In this document: positions 50,920-59,686 of the stretch, in pieces
Layout: each line of letters begins with the position of its first letter
How positions within the stretch are numbered: the stretch's first letter is position 1
Assembly: GCA_000752215.1 (NCBI GenBank)
Contig: CCFG01000009.1
Coordinates: 124,001 to 188,000, forward strand
DNA length: 64,000 bases
Reading direction: 5' to 3'
Source of the DNA: a bacterium MS4
Lineage (GTDB): Bacteria; Bacillota; Clostridia; Oscillospirales; Acutalibacteraceae
The notes under the pieces: generated by a model
Database searches by the model: none
What the model was told of the DNA's origin: nothing
What the model saw: only the letters and a program-made list of their open reading frames with translations
Translations under genes and position numbers: made by a program

Positions 50920-51771
50920 ATGGATTTATCGGATATCAGAGTCATTAAAAATATACTGGCGCGTCACGGCTTCCACTTTTCCAAATCACTGGGGCAGAAT
51001 TTTCTGATCAACCCGGACATCTGCCCGCGCATGGCGGAAGAGTGCGGCGCGCAAAAGGGAGTCGGCGTGCTGGAAATCGGTCCGGGCGTGGGGGTGCTGA
51101 CCGCGGAGCTCGCCAAGAGGGCGGACAAGGTGGTTTCCGTAGAGCTGGACAAAAAGCTGCTGCCGGTTCTGGAAGACACGCTTTCCGGGTACCGCAATGT
51201 CAAAATCGTAAATGAAGATATCTTAAAGGCCGATCTGAGGAAGCTGATCGGAACCGAGTTTTCCGGCGCAGAAGTGGCCGTTTGCGCCAATCTGCCTTAT
51301 TATATCACTTCGCCGGTCATTATGCGGCTTCTGGAAGAACGGCTGCCAATCCGCTCCGTGACGGTCATGGTGCAGAAGGAAGCGGCGGAACGCCTCTGCG
51401 CCCTGCCGGGCACCCGCGCCTGCGGTGCGGTGAGCGCGGCGGTGCGTTACTTTGCCGAACCGGAGGTCCTTTTTGAAGTAAACCGGGACAACTTTTTTCC
51501 GCCACCAAACGTCGATTCGGCGGTAATCCACCTGAAAATCCGCAAAGAGCCGCCGGTGAAAATCAACAGGGAAAAGGACTTTTTTGCCCTTGTCAAGGCG
51601 GCTTTCGGCCAGCGGCGCAAAACGGTGCTCAACGCCGTCGCCGCCGGGCTCTCGCTGGACAGGGCAGTGGTAGCGGCGGCGCTGGAAAGGGCGGGAATCG
51701 CCCCGACCGCGCGCGCAGAGCAGCTTTCCATGGGGCAGCTCGCGGCGCTGTCCAACGAAGTATTTCTGTAA
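50920..51771 (+). CDS. rsmA: 16S rRNA (adenine1518-N6/adenine1519-N6)-dimethyltransferase
   Basis: 283 residues, usual length. Dimethylates two adjacent adenines in the 3' hairpin of 16S rRNA. FSKSLGQNFLINPDI is the KsgA start; LEIGPGVGVLT (about 51-61) binds SAM; NLPYYITSP (124-132) is the catalytic motif IV; FFPPPNVDSAVIHL follows. In Bacillus the gene sits near rnmV; here it is followed by a small membrane protein gene 52 bases later. Confidence 0.96.
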   Translation: MDLSDIRVIKNILARHGFHFSKSLGQNFLINPDICPRMAEECGAQKGVGVLEIGPGVGVLTAELAKRADKVVSVELDKKLLPVLEDTLSGYRNVKIVNEDILKADLRKLIGTEFSGAEVAVCANLPYYITSPVIMRLLEERLPIRSVTVMVQKEAAERLCALPGTRACGAVSAAVRYFAEPEVLFEVNRDNFFPPPNVDSAVIHLKIRKEPPVKINREKDFFALVKAAFGQRRKTVLNAVAAGLSLDRAVVAAALERAGIAPTARAEQLSMGQLAALSNEVFL

Positions 51772-51823
51772 TGAAAGCGGTTGTAAAAAATCGCGGGATC
51801 ATCATCACAAGGGAGGGCTTTTT

Positions 51824-52057
51824 ATGAGCGACGGGAAACTTGCAGTTCTGTTTTTTGAAGCCGGCATCGTACTGACGCTGATTTCCATGGTGCTCGGTCC
51901 GTTTGAGATTACCGGATGGGCGCTCGCCACCGCTTCCGTGGCCTGTTTTGTCGCGCTGGCGGGGATGTATCTTGCTTTCTGCAGCTGGAACGAGCCCGAC
52001 GAGGAAGACGAAAAGCCGCCGGAGGAGTCCCGCGACACAGAGGCGCATGAAAAATAA
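51824..52057 (+). CDS. Small hypothetical membrane protein
   Basis: 77 residues: two hydrophobic helices (LAVLFFEAGIVLTLISMVLG and ALATASVACFVALAGMYLAFCSW) and an acidic tail (NEPDEEDEKPPEESRDTEAHEK). GGGAGGG upstream supports the ATG. Probably co-transcribed with rsmA and ends at the terminator 52069-52100. No function can be assigned. Confidence 0.75.
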   Translation: MSDGKLAVLFFEAGIVLTLISMVLGPFEITGWALATASVACFVALAGMYLAFCSWNEPDEEDEKPPEESRDTEAHEK

Positions 52058-52068
52058 GATGCAAAGAG

Positions 52069-52100
52069 AAAAAGCCGGAAGCGAATGCTTCCGGCTTTTT
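52069..52100. terminator. Bidirectional terminator
   Basis: AAAAAGCCGGAAGC, loop GAAT, GCTTCCGGCTTTTT: perfect 14-bp stem with A and T runs at the feet. Ends the rsmA transcript and the minus-strand ddl-to-methyltransferase operon. Confidence 0.92.
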
Positions 52101-52107
52101 GATATCG

Positions 52108-53337
52108 TTAATAAACAATCGCGCCGTATTTCGCAGCGAGCGGTTCGATCAGGTCGGTTTCGATCGGACAGGCGGAATCGACGATGAGCCGGCCCTGAAA
52201 ATACCGGAGCGCCGCGTCGAGCACCGGCAGGCTGTCACAGTACACGGCAATGGGCAGGCGCGTCATCGTGCTGTTTTCGCTCAGCAGCAGCGCGTCGTCA
52301 AGACTGTTGACCTCCACTAACGCCGCGGTAACCTGCTCGTCGTCCAGGTCGATCAGGTCTTCGCCGAGCGAGCTGGTACAGGCAATCGGTTCGCTGAATA
52401 CGATGTCGTCCCCCAGAAAAAAAGCTTCCCGTTCATTTGCGGCGGCATAGCAGTCCGGTTCTTCCGGAATTTCCGGCGGGCCGAATTCCTTTGCCACCTG
52501 CGCCAATGCCTTCAGATGCTCCACGGTGGAGCCGCAGCAGCCCCCGACGATCCTCGCTCCCGCTTCCATCAGCCCGCGCATCCGGGCGGCGAATTCGTCG
52601 GGGGAAAGGATTCCGCTGTGCTCCGGAGAATTCCACATGGGTACCCCGGCGCTCGGCTTGGCGATGATCGGAACGCTGATATGCGGGGCAACCTGTTCCA
52701 CGTGCTCCAGCATGTGCTCTGGTCCAAAGGAGCAGTTCAGGCCGATCGCGTCCGCCCCCATGGCCTGCAGGGTGATCACCGCGGGCAGAAGGCTTCCTCC
52801 CGTGAGGGTGTGTCCGCTTTCATCCACGGTGACGGTCACAAAAACCGGCAGATTGGTCGTTCTTGCGGCAAGCACCGCCGCGCGCATGTCGGCGAGCGAG
52901 GTCTGCGTTTCGATCGCGATAAAATCGACCCCCGCGTCGTCCAGCGCGCGGATCTGTTCGCGGTAAATGTCATAGATGTCGTCAAAATCCGATTCGCCGA
53001 ACGGCGGTACGAACAGGCCGGTGGGGCAGACGTTCCCACCCACCAGCACCCCGGCGGGTTTCGCAACGCTTTGGGAAAGCGCCACCAGCTTCTGATTGAT
53101 GTCCGCGACCTCCGCTTCCAGACCGTAGCTGCTCAGGCAGGCCCGGTTTGCGCCAAAGGTCGGCGCATAGACTGCCTGCGCGCCCGCTTCGATAAAGTCG
53201 CTTTGCAGCTTTGTGAGCTTTTCGGGATTTTCCAGAATCCATTTTTCCACACAAACGCCGCCCGGCATTCCGGCGGCGGCCAGATTTGTGGCCGTAGCGC
53301 CATCCAGCAGCAGGGGAAGATGAAATGGGAAACTCAT
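52108..53337 (-). CDS. Homocysteine S-methyltransferase domain protein with truncated pterin-binding domain
   Basis: 409 residues. Residues 1-290 are a homocysteine-binding barrel: LLLDGATATNLAAAGMP, IGLNCSFGPEHML (first zinc Cys) and RIVGGCCGSTVEHLKAL (GGCCG zinc site). The last 120 residues resemble the start of the MetH pterin-binding barrel (LPIAVYCDSLPVLDAALRYFQGRLIVDS, LAAKYGAIVY) but stop where that barrel is about one third complete. No cobalamin domain is present. It may transfer a methyl group from another donor or work with a separate corrinoid protein. Last gene of the minus-strand operon, 34 bases after argS. Confidence 0.85.
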   Translation of the reverse strand: MSFPFHLPLLLDGATATNLAAAGMPGGVCVEKWILENPEKLTKLQSDFIEAGAQAVYAPTFGANRACLSSYGLEAEVADINQKLVALSQSVAKPAGVLVGGNVCPTGLFVPPFGESDFDDIYDIYREQIRALDDAGVDFIAIETQTSLADMRAAVLAARTTNLPVFVTVTVDESGHTLTGGSLLPAVITLQAMGADAIGLNCSFGPEHMLEHVEQVAPHISVPIIAKPSAGVPMWNSPEHSGILSPDEFAARMRGLMEAGARIVGGCCGSTVEHLKALAQVAKEFGPPEIPEEPDCYAAANEREAFFLGDDIVFSEPIACTSSLGEDLIDLDDEQVTAALVEVNSLDDALLLSENSTMTRLPIAVYCDSLPVLDAALRYFQGRLIVDSACPIETDLIEPLAAKYGAIVY

Positions 53338-53371
53338 TTGTTCTTCATTGCTCCTAACATGTTCAGCCTGC

Positions 53372-55066
53372 TTACATGCTTTCCGGCGCGGAAATCTTAA
53401 ACATGGAAAGCACGTTGCAGATCACAGTGGAAACCGCGCCGCACAGGTACATCCTGGCGGCGGTCAGACCTTCGTTTTCGCCTTTTACACGGCATGCGTT
53501 ATAGAATTTATGGAAGAGCGTAGCCAGCGTAATGACGTAGCGGGTAATTCTGGCGGGATCGTAGTCCTGCGCCGCCGCCACAATTTCCCCGGTGAAGGAA
53601 GAAAGATGCCGGATCAGCTCAATTTCCTCGGGTTCGGCCAAAAGTGCGAGTTCCCCGTCAGTGCAGGAGCGCGGGAAGATTCCTTCGGCGGCGAGCGCCT
53701 TAAAAATACTGCAGATTCTCGCCCGGGCATACTGCACGTAATAAACCGGGTTCTGCGCGTCCTGCTGAACGGCCAGATCAAGGTCGAAGTCCATCTGGGA
53801 ATTGGCTTCCCTCATGTTGAAATAGAACCTTGCGGCGTCCACCGGCACCTCGTCGAGCAGGTCGGCCAGCTGAATCGCTTTGCCGGTACGCTTGCTCATA
53901 CGCACGACTTCTCCGCCCTTCACGAGCCTTACCAACTGAATCAGCACGACGTTCAGCTTGCTGCCGTCCAGCCCGACCGCGTCCATGGCTCCCTTCATTC
54001 TCGCCACGTGGCCGTGGTGGTCGGCGCCCCAAACGTCGATGCAGCGGTTAAAGCCGCGCTTTGCAAATTTGTTTCTATGGTACGCGATATCCGCCGCGAA
54101 ATAGGTTGGATTTCCGTTCTGGCGGACAAGGACTTCGTCTTTTTCCGCGCCGAAATCGGTCGCGCGGTACCAAAGGGCGCCGTCCTTCTCATAGGTCATG
54201 CCTTTTTCCCTCAGAATCTGAATCGTTTCTTCCAGCTCGCCGTCGTTGTGCAGGCGGCTTTCCAGAAACCACTCGTCGTAAACGATGCCGTATTTTTTCA
54301 GGTCTGTCTGCATCTTGGCGATATTTTTCGGAAGCGCAAAATCCACCAAAGCCTTTTTCAGCTCCTCGGGGTCGGCGGCAACATAGCTGTCGCCGTGCTC
54401 TTTCGCAAACTCGGCGGCCCTTTCTCGGATATCGTCTCCGTGGTATCCGTCCTCCGGAAATTCGACGGCGTCCTCGCCCTGAAAAAGCTGCAGGTAGCGC
54501 GCGGCAAGGGAGGTGCCGAATTTTTCGATCTGGTTTCCCGCGTCGTTTACGTAGAATTCGCGCCATACGTCGTAGCCGGCGGCGTCGAGGACCGCCGCAA
54601 GGCAGTCGCCCAGCGCGCCGCCGCGCGCGTTGCCCATGTGCATGGGTCCGGTCGGATTCGCGGAAACGAACTCGACCATGATTTTTTCCTTTTTGCCAAA
54701 ATCGCTGCGGCCGTAAGAAGCGCCGCTCTGCGTAATATCCTTCAGAATCTCAGAATAAAAGCGCTGATTCAGAAAGAAGTTGATAAATCCGGGACCCGCG
54801 ATTTCAAAACGGTCAAAAAATGTGCCGTCCAGCGCGATATGCTCCGTGATCAGCTGCGCGATTTTCCTCGGGGCGAGACGGAACGCCTTGGCGGACACCA
54901 TGGCCGCGTTGGTCGCCCAGTCTCCGTGACTGCGGTCGGCGGGCACCTCAATGGAAAAAGGGGGCATTTCCCCCTGGGGCAGACCGCCGGCGGCCTGTGC
55001 CTTTTCCACCGCGCGGAGAATTGCGTTTTTCAGTTCACTGGTCGCCTGCAACACTATTTTTGACAT
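53372..55066 (-). CDS. argS: Arginyl-tRNA synthetase
   Basis: 564 residues, normal size. Charges tRNA-Arg. FVSANPTGPMHMGNARGGALGDCLA holds the class I HIGH-type motif (HMGN), VVRMSKRTGKAIQLADLL the KMSK-type loop, and the C-terminal DALR anticodon domain ends ITLATLFHKFYNACRVKGE. GGAGG 12 bases before the ATG. The first 32 bases overlap the DUF1934 gene, so the two are coupled, as ywiB and argS are neighbours in Bacillus. Confidence 0.97.
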   Translation of the reverse strand: MSKIVLQATSELKNAILRAVEKAQAAGGLPQGEMPPFSIEVPADRSHGDWATNAAMVSAKAFRLAPRKIAQLITEHIALDGTFFDRFEIAGPGFINFFLNQRFYSEILKDITQSGASYGRSDFGKKEKIMVEFVSANPTGPMHMGNARGGALGDCLAAVLDAAGYDVWREFYVNDAGNQIEKFGTSLAARYLQLFQGEDAVEFPEDGYHGDDIRERAAEFAKEHGDSYVAADPEELKKALVDFALPKNIAKMQTDLKKYGIVYDEWFLESRLHNDGELEETIQILREKGMTYEKDGALWYRATDFGAEKDEVLVRQNGNPTYFAADIAYHRNKFAKRGFNRCIDVWGADHHGHVARMKGAMDAVGLDGSKLNVVLIQLVRLVKGGEVVRMSKRTGKAIQLADLLDEVPVDAARFYFNMREANSQMDFDLDLAVQQDAQNPVYYVQYARARICSIFKALAAEGIFPRSCTDGELALLAEPEEIELIRHLSSFTGEIVAAAQDYDPARITRYVITLATLFHKFYNACRVKGENEGLTAARMYLCGAVSTVICNVLSMFKISAPESM

Positions 55067-55499
55067 CTTTGTTATTTGCCTCCTTGACCGTAATGAAGAG
55101 TTCGTTCAAACTCGATAAATTGGAATTGATATCCAGCGTATAGTTGATTTCCAGATTTCCGCCCATTTCTCCCAAACTGGATTTTACCCTGCTGGTGAAA
55201 ACACCCACCATCATATTTCCGAAGCCCGTGTCGTACTGGCAGAGATGCCGCTTCCCGCTTTCCAGAATCAGGCGGGTGCTGTCGGCTCCGCCGCGCATCA
55301 GGGTTACTTTGGAACTGCCGTCGACCTTCAGGACGGAGGTCTGCGCCGCGTTGTTGTTGTCCGCATCGTATTCCTTGTACACGATATATTGGCTGTTGCC
55401 TTTTTTTACATACGAACCGAGGGTGGTCAGTTCGACTTCGCCGGTTTCGTTGTCTATTTTCTGTCGGCCTTTAATGGAAATCAGGTAATTTTCCAGCAT
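55035..55499 (-). CDS. DUF1934 family protein, YwiB-like
   Basis: 154 residues. LISIKGRQKIDNETGEVELTTLGSYVKKGNSQYIVYKEYDADNNNAAQTSVLKVDG and SGKRHLCQYDTGFGNMMVGVFTSRVKSSLGEMGGNLEINYTLDINSN match the small lipocalin-like beta barrel of DUF1934. Function unknown; its constant place beside argS suggests a link to translation or arginine, but this is inference. AAGGAG seven bases before the ATG. Confidence 0.85.
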   Translation of the reverse strand: MLENYLISIKGRQKIDNETGEVELTTLGSYVKKGNSQYIVYKEYDADNNNAAQTSVLKVDGSSKVTLMRGGADSTRLILESGKRHLCQYDTGFGNMMVGVFTSRVKSSLGEMGGNLEINYTLDINSNLSSLNELFITVKEANNKDVKNSVAGDQ

Positions 55500-55537
55500 T
55501 TGTTTACTCCTTGCAATTTATTCGGTTCATTTCAAAA

Positions 55538-56350
55538 TTAATAGAGATCAATATCCACATGGCTGACCTCGCGTTTGATATCTTTCCCGAGAAAGATACC
55601 CGCAATCTGAGAAAAGCCTTCCATCCGGTCGCTGACATAGAACGAGCAGTCGCCGTCCGCGCTTCTGTCGCAGAGAAGCCCCTGTTTTCTCAGCAGGGCG
55701 GAACAGTAAGCGGCGGTTTCCCGTCCGCTGTCTATCAGGGTCACGCCGTCGCCCATTACTTCGGAAAGGATGTGCCTGATAATCGGATAATGCGTGCAGC
55801 CCATAATCAGGGTGTCGATCCCGGCTTCCCTCAGCGGGGTCAGGTAGCGCTGCGCGACCAGGCGCGTAACCTGCTCGTCTTCGGCGATCCACCCGTTTTC
55901 CACCAGTGGGACGAACAGCGGGCAGTCGCGGTCGAAAACCTCGATTTCGGGATTGATGGCCGCAAGCTCGCGGCGGTACGAACCGCTGCGAATGGTCGCC
56001 GTGGTGGCGATGACGCCGACTTTCCCGTTTCTGGTGGCTTTCCCGGCCGCGGCCGCGGCAGGTTTCAGCACGCCGGTGTAGGGAAGGGCCAGCTTTTCGC
56101 CGATTCCGGGCGCAACCGAACTGACGGTACCGCATGCGGCGATAATCATTTTCACATTTTTGGATTCCAGAAACGCCATATCCTGTCCGGCGTATTTCAT
56201 AATCGTTTCGCGGCTTCGCGATCCGTAGGGAACGCGGCCGGTGTCGCCGAAATAGATGATATTTTCGTGCGGCATGATGTGCAAGAGCTCTTTTACGGCG
56301 GTCAGCCCGCCCAGCCCGGAGTCAAAGACGCCGATCGGTCTGTTGTCCAT
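55538..56350 (-). CDS. murI: Glutamate racemase
   Basis: 270 residues. Makes D-glutamate for peptidoglycan. IGVFDSGLGGLTAVKEL (Asp10, Ser11), IYFGDTGRVPYGSRS, ACGTVS with catalytic Cys73, and MGCTHYPII with Cys185 and His187. The usual CNTA motif is CGTV here. ATG 56350 gives the normal N-terminus; a TTG at 56368 is in frame but less likely. Between ddl and the DUF1934 gene in one operon, so two D-amino acid wall enzymes are made together. Confidence 0.95.
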   Translation of the reverse strand: MDNRPIGVFDSGLGGLTAVKELLHIMPHENIIYFGDTGRVPYGSRSRETIMKYAGQDMAFLESKNVKMIIAACGTVSSVAPGIGEKLALPYTGVLKPAAAAAGKATRNGKVGVIATTATIRSGSYRRELAAINPEIEVFDRDCPLFVPLVENGWIAEDEQVTRLVAQRYLTPLREAGIDTLIMGCTHYPIIRHILSEVMGDGVTLIDSGRETAAYCSALLRKQGLLCDRSADGDCSFYVSDRMEGFSQIAGIFLGKDIKREVSHVDIDLY

Positions 56351-56377
56351 TCTATTCCATCGCTCCAAAATGATTCA

Positions 56378-57451
56378 TTAGTATTGTGTCCGGATCTCAA
56401 AGGAAAGAGATACCAGCCTGTCGAGCAGCTCACTGTAAGGGACGCCGGAAGCCTCCCACAGCTTCGGGTACATGCTGATGGAAGTGAAGCCCGGCAGGGT
56501 GTTCAGTTCGTTCAGAATGACCTCTTTGCCGTCGCGTACGAAAAAGTCCACGCGGGAAAGGCCGGTGCAGCCCAGCATATAGTAGGCCCTGCGGGCGGTG
56601 GAACGGATTTCTTCCATCACCGCCTCGTCGAGATGCGCGGGAATATAGAGCTGGGATGTTCCGGATTTATATTTGTCGTCGTAGTCGTAAAATTCAGCGG
56701 AAGCCGCGATTTCACCGACAACGGAAGCCTCCGGCTCCGCGTTGCCCAGTACCGCGCACTCGACCTCCTGGCCCACAATGGCCTCTTCCACAACGATTTT
56801 GTCATCCTCGAGTGCCGCCTTGGCCACCGCTTCGTCAAGCTCCGCCTCGCTGCTTACCTTGCTGACTCCCACGGAGGACCCCGCGTTTGCCGGTTTCACA
56901 AAGATGGGATATCCAAGCCTGGCGTCGATCTTCCGCTTGATTTTCTCGGCGCCGGTTTTGTATTTTTCCGTATAAAACCAAAGATAGTTTGCCTGATGGA
57001 TGCCCGCCGCGGTCAGCAGCGTGTGGGTGACCGCCTTATCCATGCACACGGCGGAAGCAAGCGCGCGGCAGCCGACGAACGGAATCCCGCTTAACTGCAG
57101 AAGCCCCTGTATGGTGCCGTCCTCTCCGTTTTTGCCGTGCAGGACGGGGAACACGCAGTCCACCTTGATTACGTCAAACCCCATTTTTCCGTCTACCACG
57201 ATTCCACGGATGTTTCTGTCGGGCGCGATAAACGCGGGCTGGTTGAGCGGGTCGCGCTCCCAGCGCCCGTCGGCGATTTCCTCCGGGGAGCCGCTGAACA
57301 GATACCAGCGTCCGTCCTTGGTAATGCCCAGGCAGACGATTTCATATTTGTCTTTCGGCAGGTTGTTGATGACCGATGCCGCAGAAACGCAAGATACTTC
57401 GTGTTCGGATGAGCTGCCGCCGAAAATGACGGCAATCCTCTTTTTATTCAT
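56378..57451 (-). CDS. ddl: D-alanine--D-alanine ligase
   Basis: 357 residues. Joins two D-alanines for the peptidoglycan stem peptide. [125 protein letters not shown] are the ATP-grasp motifs. GGAGG eight bases before ATG 57451. First gene of the five-gene minus-strand operon. The active-site loop has the Tyr-free, VanA-unlike pattern expected for a D-Ala-D-Ala enzyme, but specificity is inferred. Confidence 0.95.
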   Translation of the reverse strand: MNKKRIAVIFGGSSSEHEVSCVSAASVINNLPKDKYEIVCLGITKDGRWYLFSGSPEEIADGRWERDPLNQPAFIAPDRNIRGIVVDGKMGFDVIKVDCVFPVLHGKNGEDGTIQGLLQLSGIPFVGCRALASAVCMDKAVTHTLLTAAGIHQANYLWFYTEKYKTGAEKIKRKIDARLGYPIFVKPANAGSSVGVSKVSSEAELDEAVAKAALEDDKIVVEEAIVGQEVECAVLGNAEPEASVVGEIAASAEFYDYDDKYKSGTSQLYIPAHLDEAVMEEIRSTARRAYYMLGCTGLSRVDFFVRDGKEVILNELNTLPGFTSISMYPKLWEASGVPYSELLDRLVSLSFEIRTQY

Positions 57452-57517
57452 AATCTTATCCTCCAAAGCTCTGCTCTTTTTCTTATTTATATAATATACA
57501 TAATCCTACAAATACAT

Positions 57518-57546
57518 ATCATACCACAAGGCTTTTAGCGGTGCAA
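57518..57546 (-). promoter_or_regulatory. Probable promoter of the ddl operon
   Basis: On the minus strand TTGCAC (57546-57541), 17-base spacer, TATGAT (57523-57518), about 60 bases before the ddl ATG. Confidence 0.5.
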
Positions 57547-57569
57547 TCGGAATTTTATTAAATTGTATG

Positions 57570-57598
57570 GTGACAAAAAAATGTTTATGTAGTATAAT
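57570..57598 (+). promoter_or_regulatory. Promoter of the unknown gene at 57720
   Basis: GTGACA (57570-57575), 17-base spacer, TATAAT (57593-57598). Leader of about 115 bases. Confidence 0.5.
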
Positions 57599-57719
57599 TT
57601 ATAAATATCGTGAGCCATACTATCTTTGGTTAAATATAGAAGGAAAATACAGGTGCATACCGGGGTCCCGCGATTGCGGACAAGCGGTGTGCGTAAATAC
57701 AGATTCAGGAGTGATTTGT

Positions 57720-58508
57720 TTGGAGCAGAAGGCATTTGACCTGATTGCTGAAAAAGTCGGCGCGGTTTTAAACGGACAGGGATTCGTAAAGGCCGGTGAG
57801 GAACAGGAAGGCAGCGGCCGTTCGGTGCTGTTTAAAGGGGAGAATACCGCCTACAGTATTCTCTATCATCAGGACAAAAAGCGCTTTGAGCTTCGAACCT
57901 GCGATGCCGAGGACGGCGAGCCGGACTTAAAGTGGAAGTCCATTTCCATCTGGCTTTTTGACCCCGAGACGGACAGCCTGACCGAGGCCGACAGCATTGT
58001 GAACGACTTTATAGAGACCATTGAAGGGCCGAAGCGCGTGGCGGCGGCCAAAACGAAAAAGAAGCGCAAGAAAGACGATGAAAACAATGCCGACCCGGTG
58101 TTTTTCTTCAACCGCTTCGTCGGTATTTTTCCGGAGCTGAAAGAGGAGCTCAACGGCGAAAGAAATCAGTACGAGGAAGTGCGCGCGATCCATTTCGCAA
58201 AGGAGCATCTGGTGCCGAAAATTGACGCGCTCTGCGCGCAGGGCACAAAAGCGGACAGCATCAAACGCTGCTGCGACCTTCTGAACGACATGTACGCCAA
58301 CGGCGACATGGACGTGCGTTCCATTATTACGATCGTGGTGCTGAACGGCGTGAGCGACCGGGCGGCGGAGAATATCAAACCGATGTTCAGCGACGATCTG
58401 AAAAAAGGCTACACCGCGGGGCTGAAATTCAAGGGGAAAGTGGTAAAGCCCGAAAAGAAAAAGAAGGAAAAGAGATTTGTCGCGGCCAATCTGAACGACA
58501 TGAAATAA
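57720..58508 (+). CDS. Hypothetical cytosolic protein
   Basis: 262 residues from TTG 57720, which has AGGAG eight bases upstream; the frame is open further upstream but crosses the promoter. Residues 1-100 look like an alpha/beta domain (FDLIAEKVGAVLNGQGFVKAGEEQ, YSILYHQDKKRFELRTC), then a Lys-rich linker (AKTKKKRKKDDENN), a helical region and a second Lys-rich end (PEKKKKEKRF). No signal or membrane segment. It precedes the rpmG operon but a promoter separates them. Family not recognised. Confidence 0.75.
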   Translation: MEQKAFDLIAEKVGAVLNGQGFVKAGEEQEGSGRSVLFKGENTAYSILYHQDKKRFELRTCDAEDGEPDLKWKSISIWLFDPETDSLTEADSIVNDFIETIEGPKRVAAAKTKKKRKKDDENNADPVFFFNRFVGIFPELKEELNGERNQYEEVRAIHFAKEHLVPKIDALCAQGTKADSIKRCCDLLNDMYANGDMDVRSIITIVVLNGVSDRAAENIKPMFSDDLKKGYTAGLKFKGKVVKPEKKKKEKRFVAANLNDMK

Positions 58509-58557
58509 AGACGGGAAATCGGGGCGGGCAAAATCCGCTCCGTTTCGTAAAAAAAAC

Positions 58558-58586
58558 TTGACAGATTTCACGTGAAATGCTATGAT
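58558..58586 (+). promoter_or_regulatory. Promoter of rpmG-secE-nusG
   Basis: TTGACA (58558-58563), 17-base spacer, TATGAT (58581-58586). The spacer contains the palindrome listed next. Confidence 0.8.
58565..58578. promoter_or_regulatory. Perfect palindrome ATTTCACGTGAAAT inside the promoter spacer
   Basis: 14-base perfect palindrome. Its core TTTCACGTGAAA is that of ParB's parS site; the outer A/T matches the Noc site (ATTTCCCGGGAAAT). A protein bound here would cover the promoter. Confidence 0.7.
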
Positions 58587-58639
58587 GTTTATACCTCATA
58601 AAGGGGTTATTTTTTTGCGCCCTTTTAAGAGGGAGGCTG

Positions 58640-58667
58640 AGGCCTTAAAAAAGGCCTAAATATTTTT
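58640..58667 (+). promoter_or_regulatory. Leader hairpin before rpmG
   Basis: AGGCCTT (58640-58646) pairs with AAGGCCT (58651-58657), loop AAAA, followed by AAATATTTTT. It has a weak-terminator look and may tune the operon; the leader also has a CCCTTTTAAGAGGG near-palindrome at about 58620. Confidence 0.4.
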
Positions 58668-58689
58668 CCGTATAACGGGAGGTGCCGTC

Positions 58690-58839
58690 ATGAGAGTTAA
58701 AATCACATTAGCCTGCACTGAGTGCAAACAGCGCAACTACAACACGATGAAAAACAAGAAGAATGATCCGGACAGGCTTGAGATGAACAAGTACTGCAGA
58801 TTCTGTAAGAAGCACACTCTTCACAGAGAGACGAAGTAA
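58690..58839 (+). CDS. rpmG: 50S ribosomal protein L33
   Basis: 49 residues: [20 protein letters not shown], then [29 protein letters not shown]. Two CxxC pairs (CTEC, CRFC) make this the zinc-binding (C+) form of L33. GGGAGG 10 bases upstream. First gene of rpmG-secE-nusG, the usual order in Firmicutes; short, but fully convincing. Confidence 0.97.
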   Translation: MRVKITLACTECKQRNYNTMKNKKNDPDRLEMNKYCRFCKKHTLHRETK

Positions 58840-58859
58840 GCCGGACGGAGGGACGAAGA

Positions 58860-59093
58860 ATGGCAGATACATCAAAAAAGGAAAACTTTTTTGCGAGAAC
58901 GGGCAAGAGCGCTTCCAAGTTTTTCCGCGACTGCAAAAATGAGGTAAAAAAGATTGTATGGCCCACACCGCAGGCGGTATTCAGGAATACCGGCGTCGTT
59001 TTGGCAACAATATTTCTGATTGGCCTGTTTATCTTTGGACTCGACACGTTGCTCATGAACCTGCTTGGGTTGATTATGAATGTTGCAAAGTAG
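58860..59093 (+). CDS. secE: Preprotein translocase subunit SecE
   Basis: 77 residues: a basic cytosolic part ending in KFFRDCKNEVKKIVWPTPQAVFRNTGVVL, the SecE signature, then one membrane helix (ATIFLIGLFIFGLDTLLMNLLGLI). Clamps SecY in the translocon. GGAGG seven bases before the ATG. Twenty bases after rpmG and twenty before nusG. Confidence 0.96.
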   Translation: MADTSKKENFFARTGKSASKFFRDCKNEVKKIVWPTPQAVFRNTGVVLATIFLIGLFIFGLDTLLMNLLGLIMNVAK

Positions 59094-59113
59094 GATAAGC
59101 GGAGGAAATTACG

Positions 59114-59635
59114 ATGCCTGAAGACGCAAAATGGTATGTTGTTCATACCTATTCCGGGTATGAGAACAAGGTAGCCTCTAATCTTGAAAAGACTGTGGAA
59201 AACCGTCAGCTCCATGATTTAATTCAGGAAATCCGTGTGCCGACGGAAACTGTTACGGAAATCAAAGATAACAAAAGGCGCGATGTCGAGCGCAAGATTT
59301 TTCCCGGTTATGTTTTGGTGAAGATGCTCCTAACCGATGAGTCATGGTATGTTGTCCGCAACATCAGGGGCTGTACGGGTTTTGTCGGCCCGTCGTCCAA
59401 GCCCATTCCGCTCACGGATGAAGAAGTGGCGAAGCTGGGCGTTGAACAGAAGGAAATTGAGGTTTCTTACAGCGTCGGCGATTCCGTACACATTATCGAC
59501 GGTCCGTTGGAGGGCTTTGTCGGTACTGTTGAAGAAGTTGACGTCGACAAAAACCGCGTCCGCGTAACAGTATCCATGTTCGGGCGCGAAACACCGGTTG
59601 AGCTTGAGTTGGATCAGGCTGAAGCGATGGAATAA
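59114..59635 (+). CDS. nusG: Transcription termination/antitermination protein NusG
   Basis: 173 residues. NGN domain (KWYVVHTYSGYENKVASNLEKTVENR, FPGYVLVKMLLTDESWYVVRNIRGCTGFVG) and C-terminal KOW domain (VGDSVHIIDGPLEGFVGTVEEVDVDKNRVRVTVSMFGR). Binds RNA polymerase and modulates pausing and coupling to the ribosome. GGAGG seven bases before the ATG. Followed by the L1-type leader and rplK. Confidence 0.97.
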   Translation: MPEDAKWYVVHTYSGYENKVASNLEKTVENRQLHDLIQEIRVPTETVTEIKDNKRRDVERKIFPGYVLVKMLLTDESWYVVRNIRGCTGFVGPSSKPIPLTDEEVAKLGVEQKEIEVSYSVGDSVHIIDGPLEGFVGTVEEVDVDKNRVRVTVSMFGRETPVELELDQAEAME

Positions 59636-59686
59636 CATTTCACGATAATTTGCGGGAGACCGCTGATTATGAGGGGCACTGCCCCT

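Noticed and set aside
53348-55063. Plus-strand open frame of about 570 codons opposite argS
   Set aside because: argS is certain on the minus strand with all class I motifs; this frame has none.
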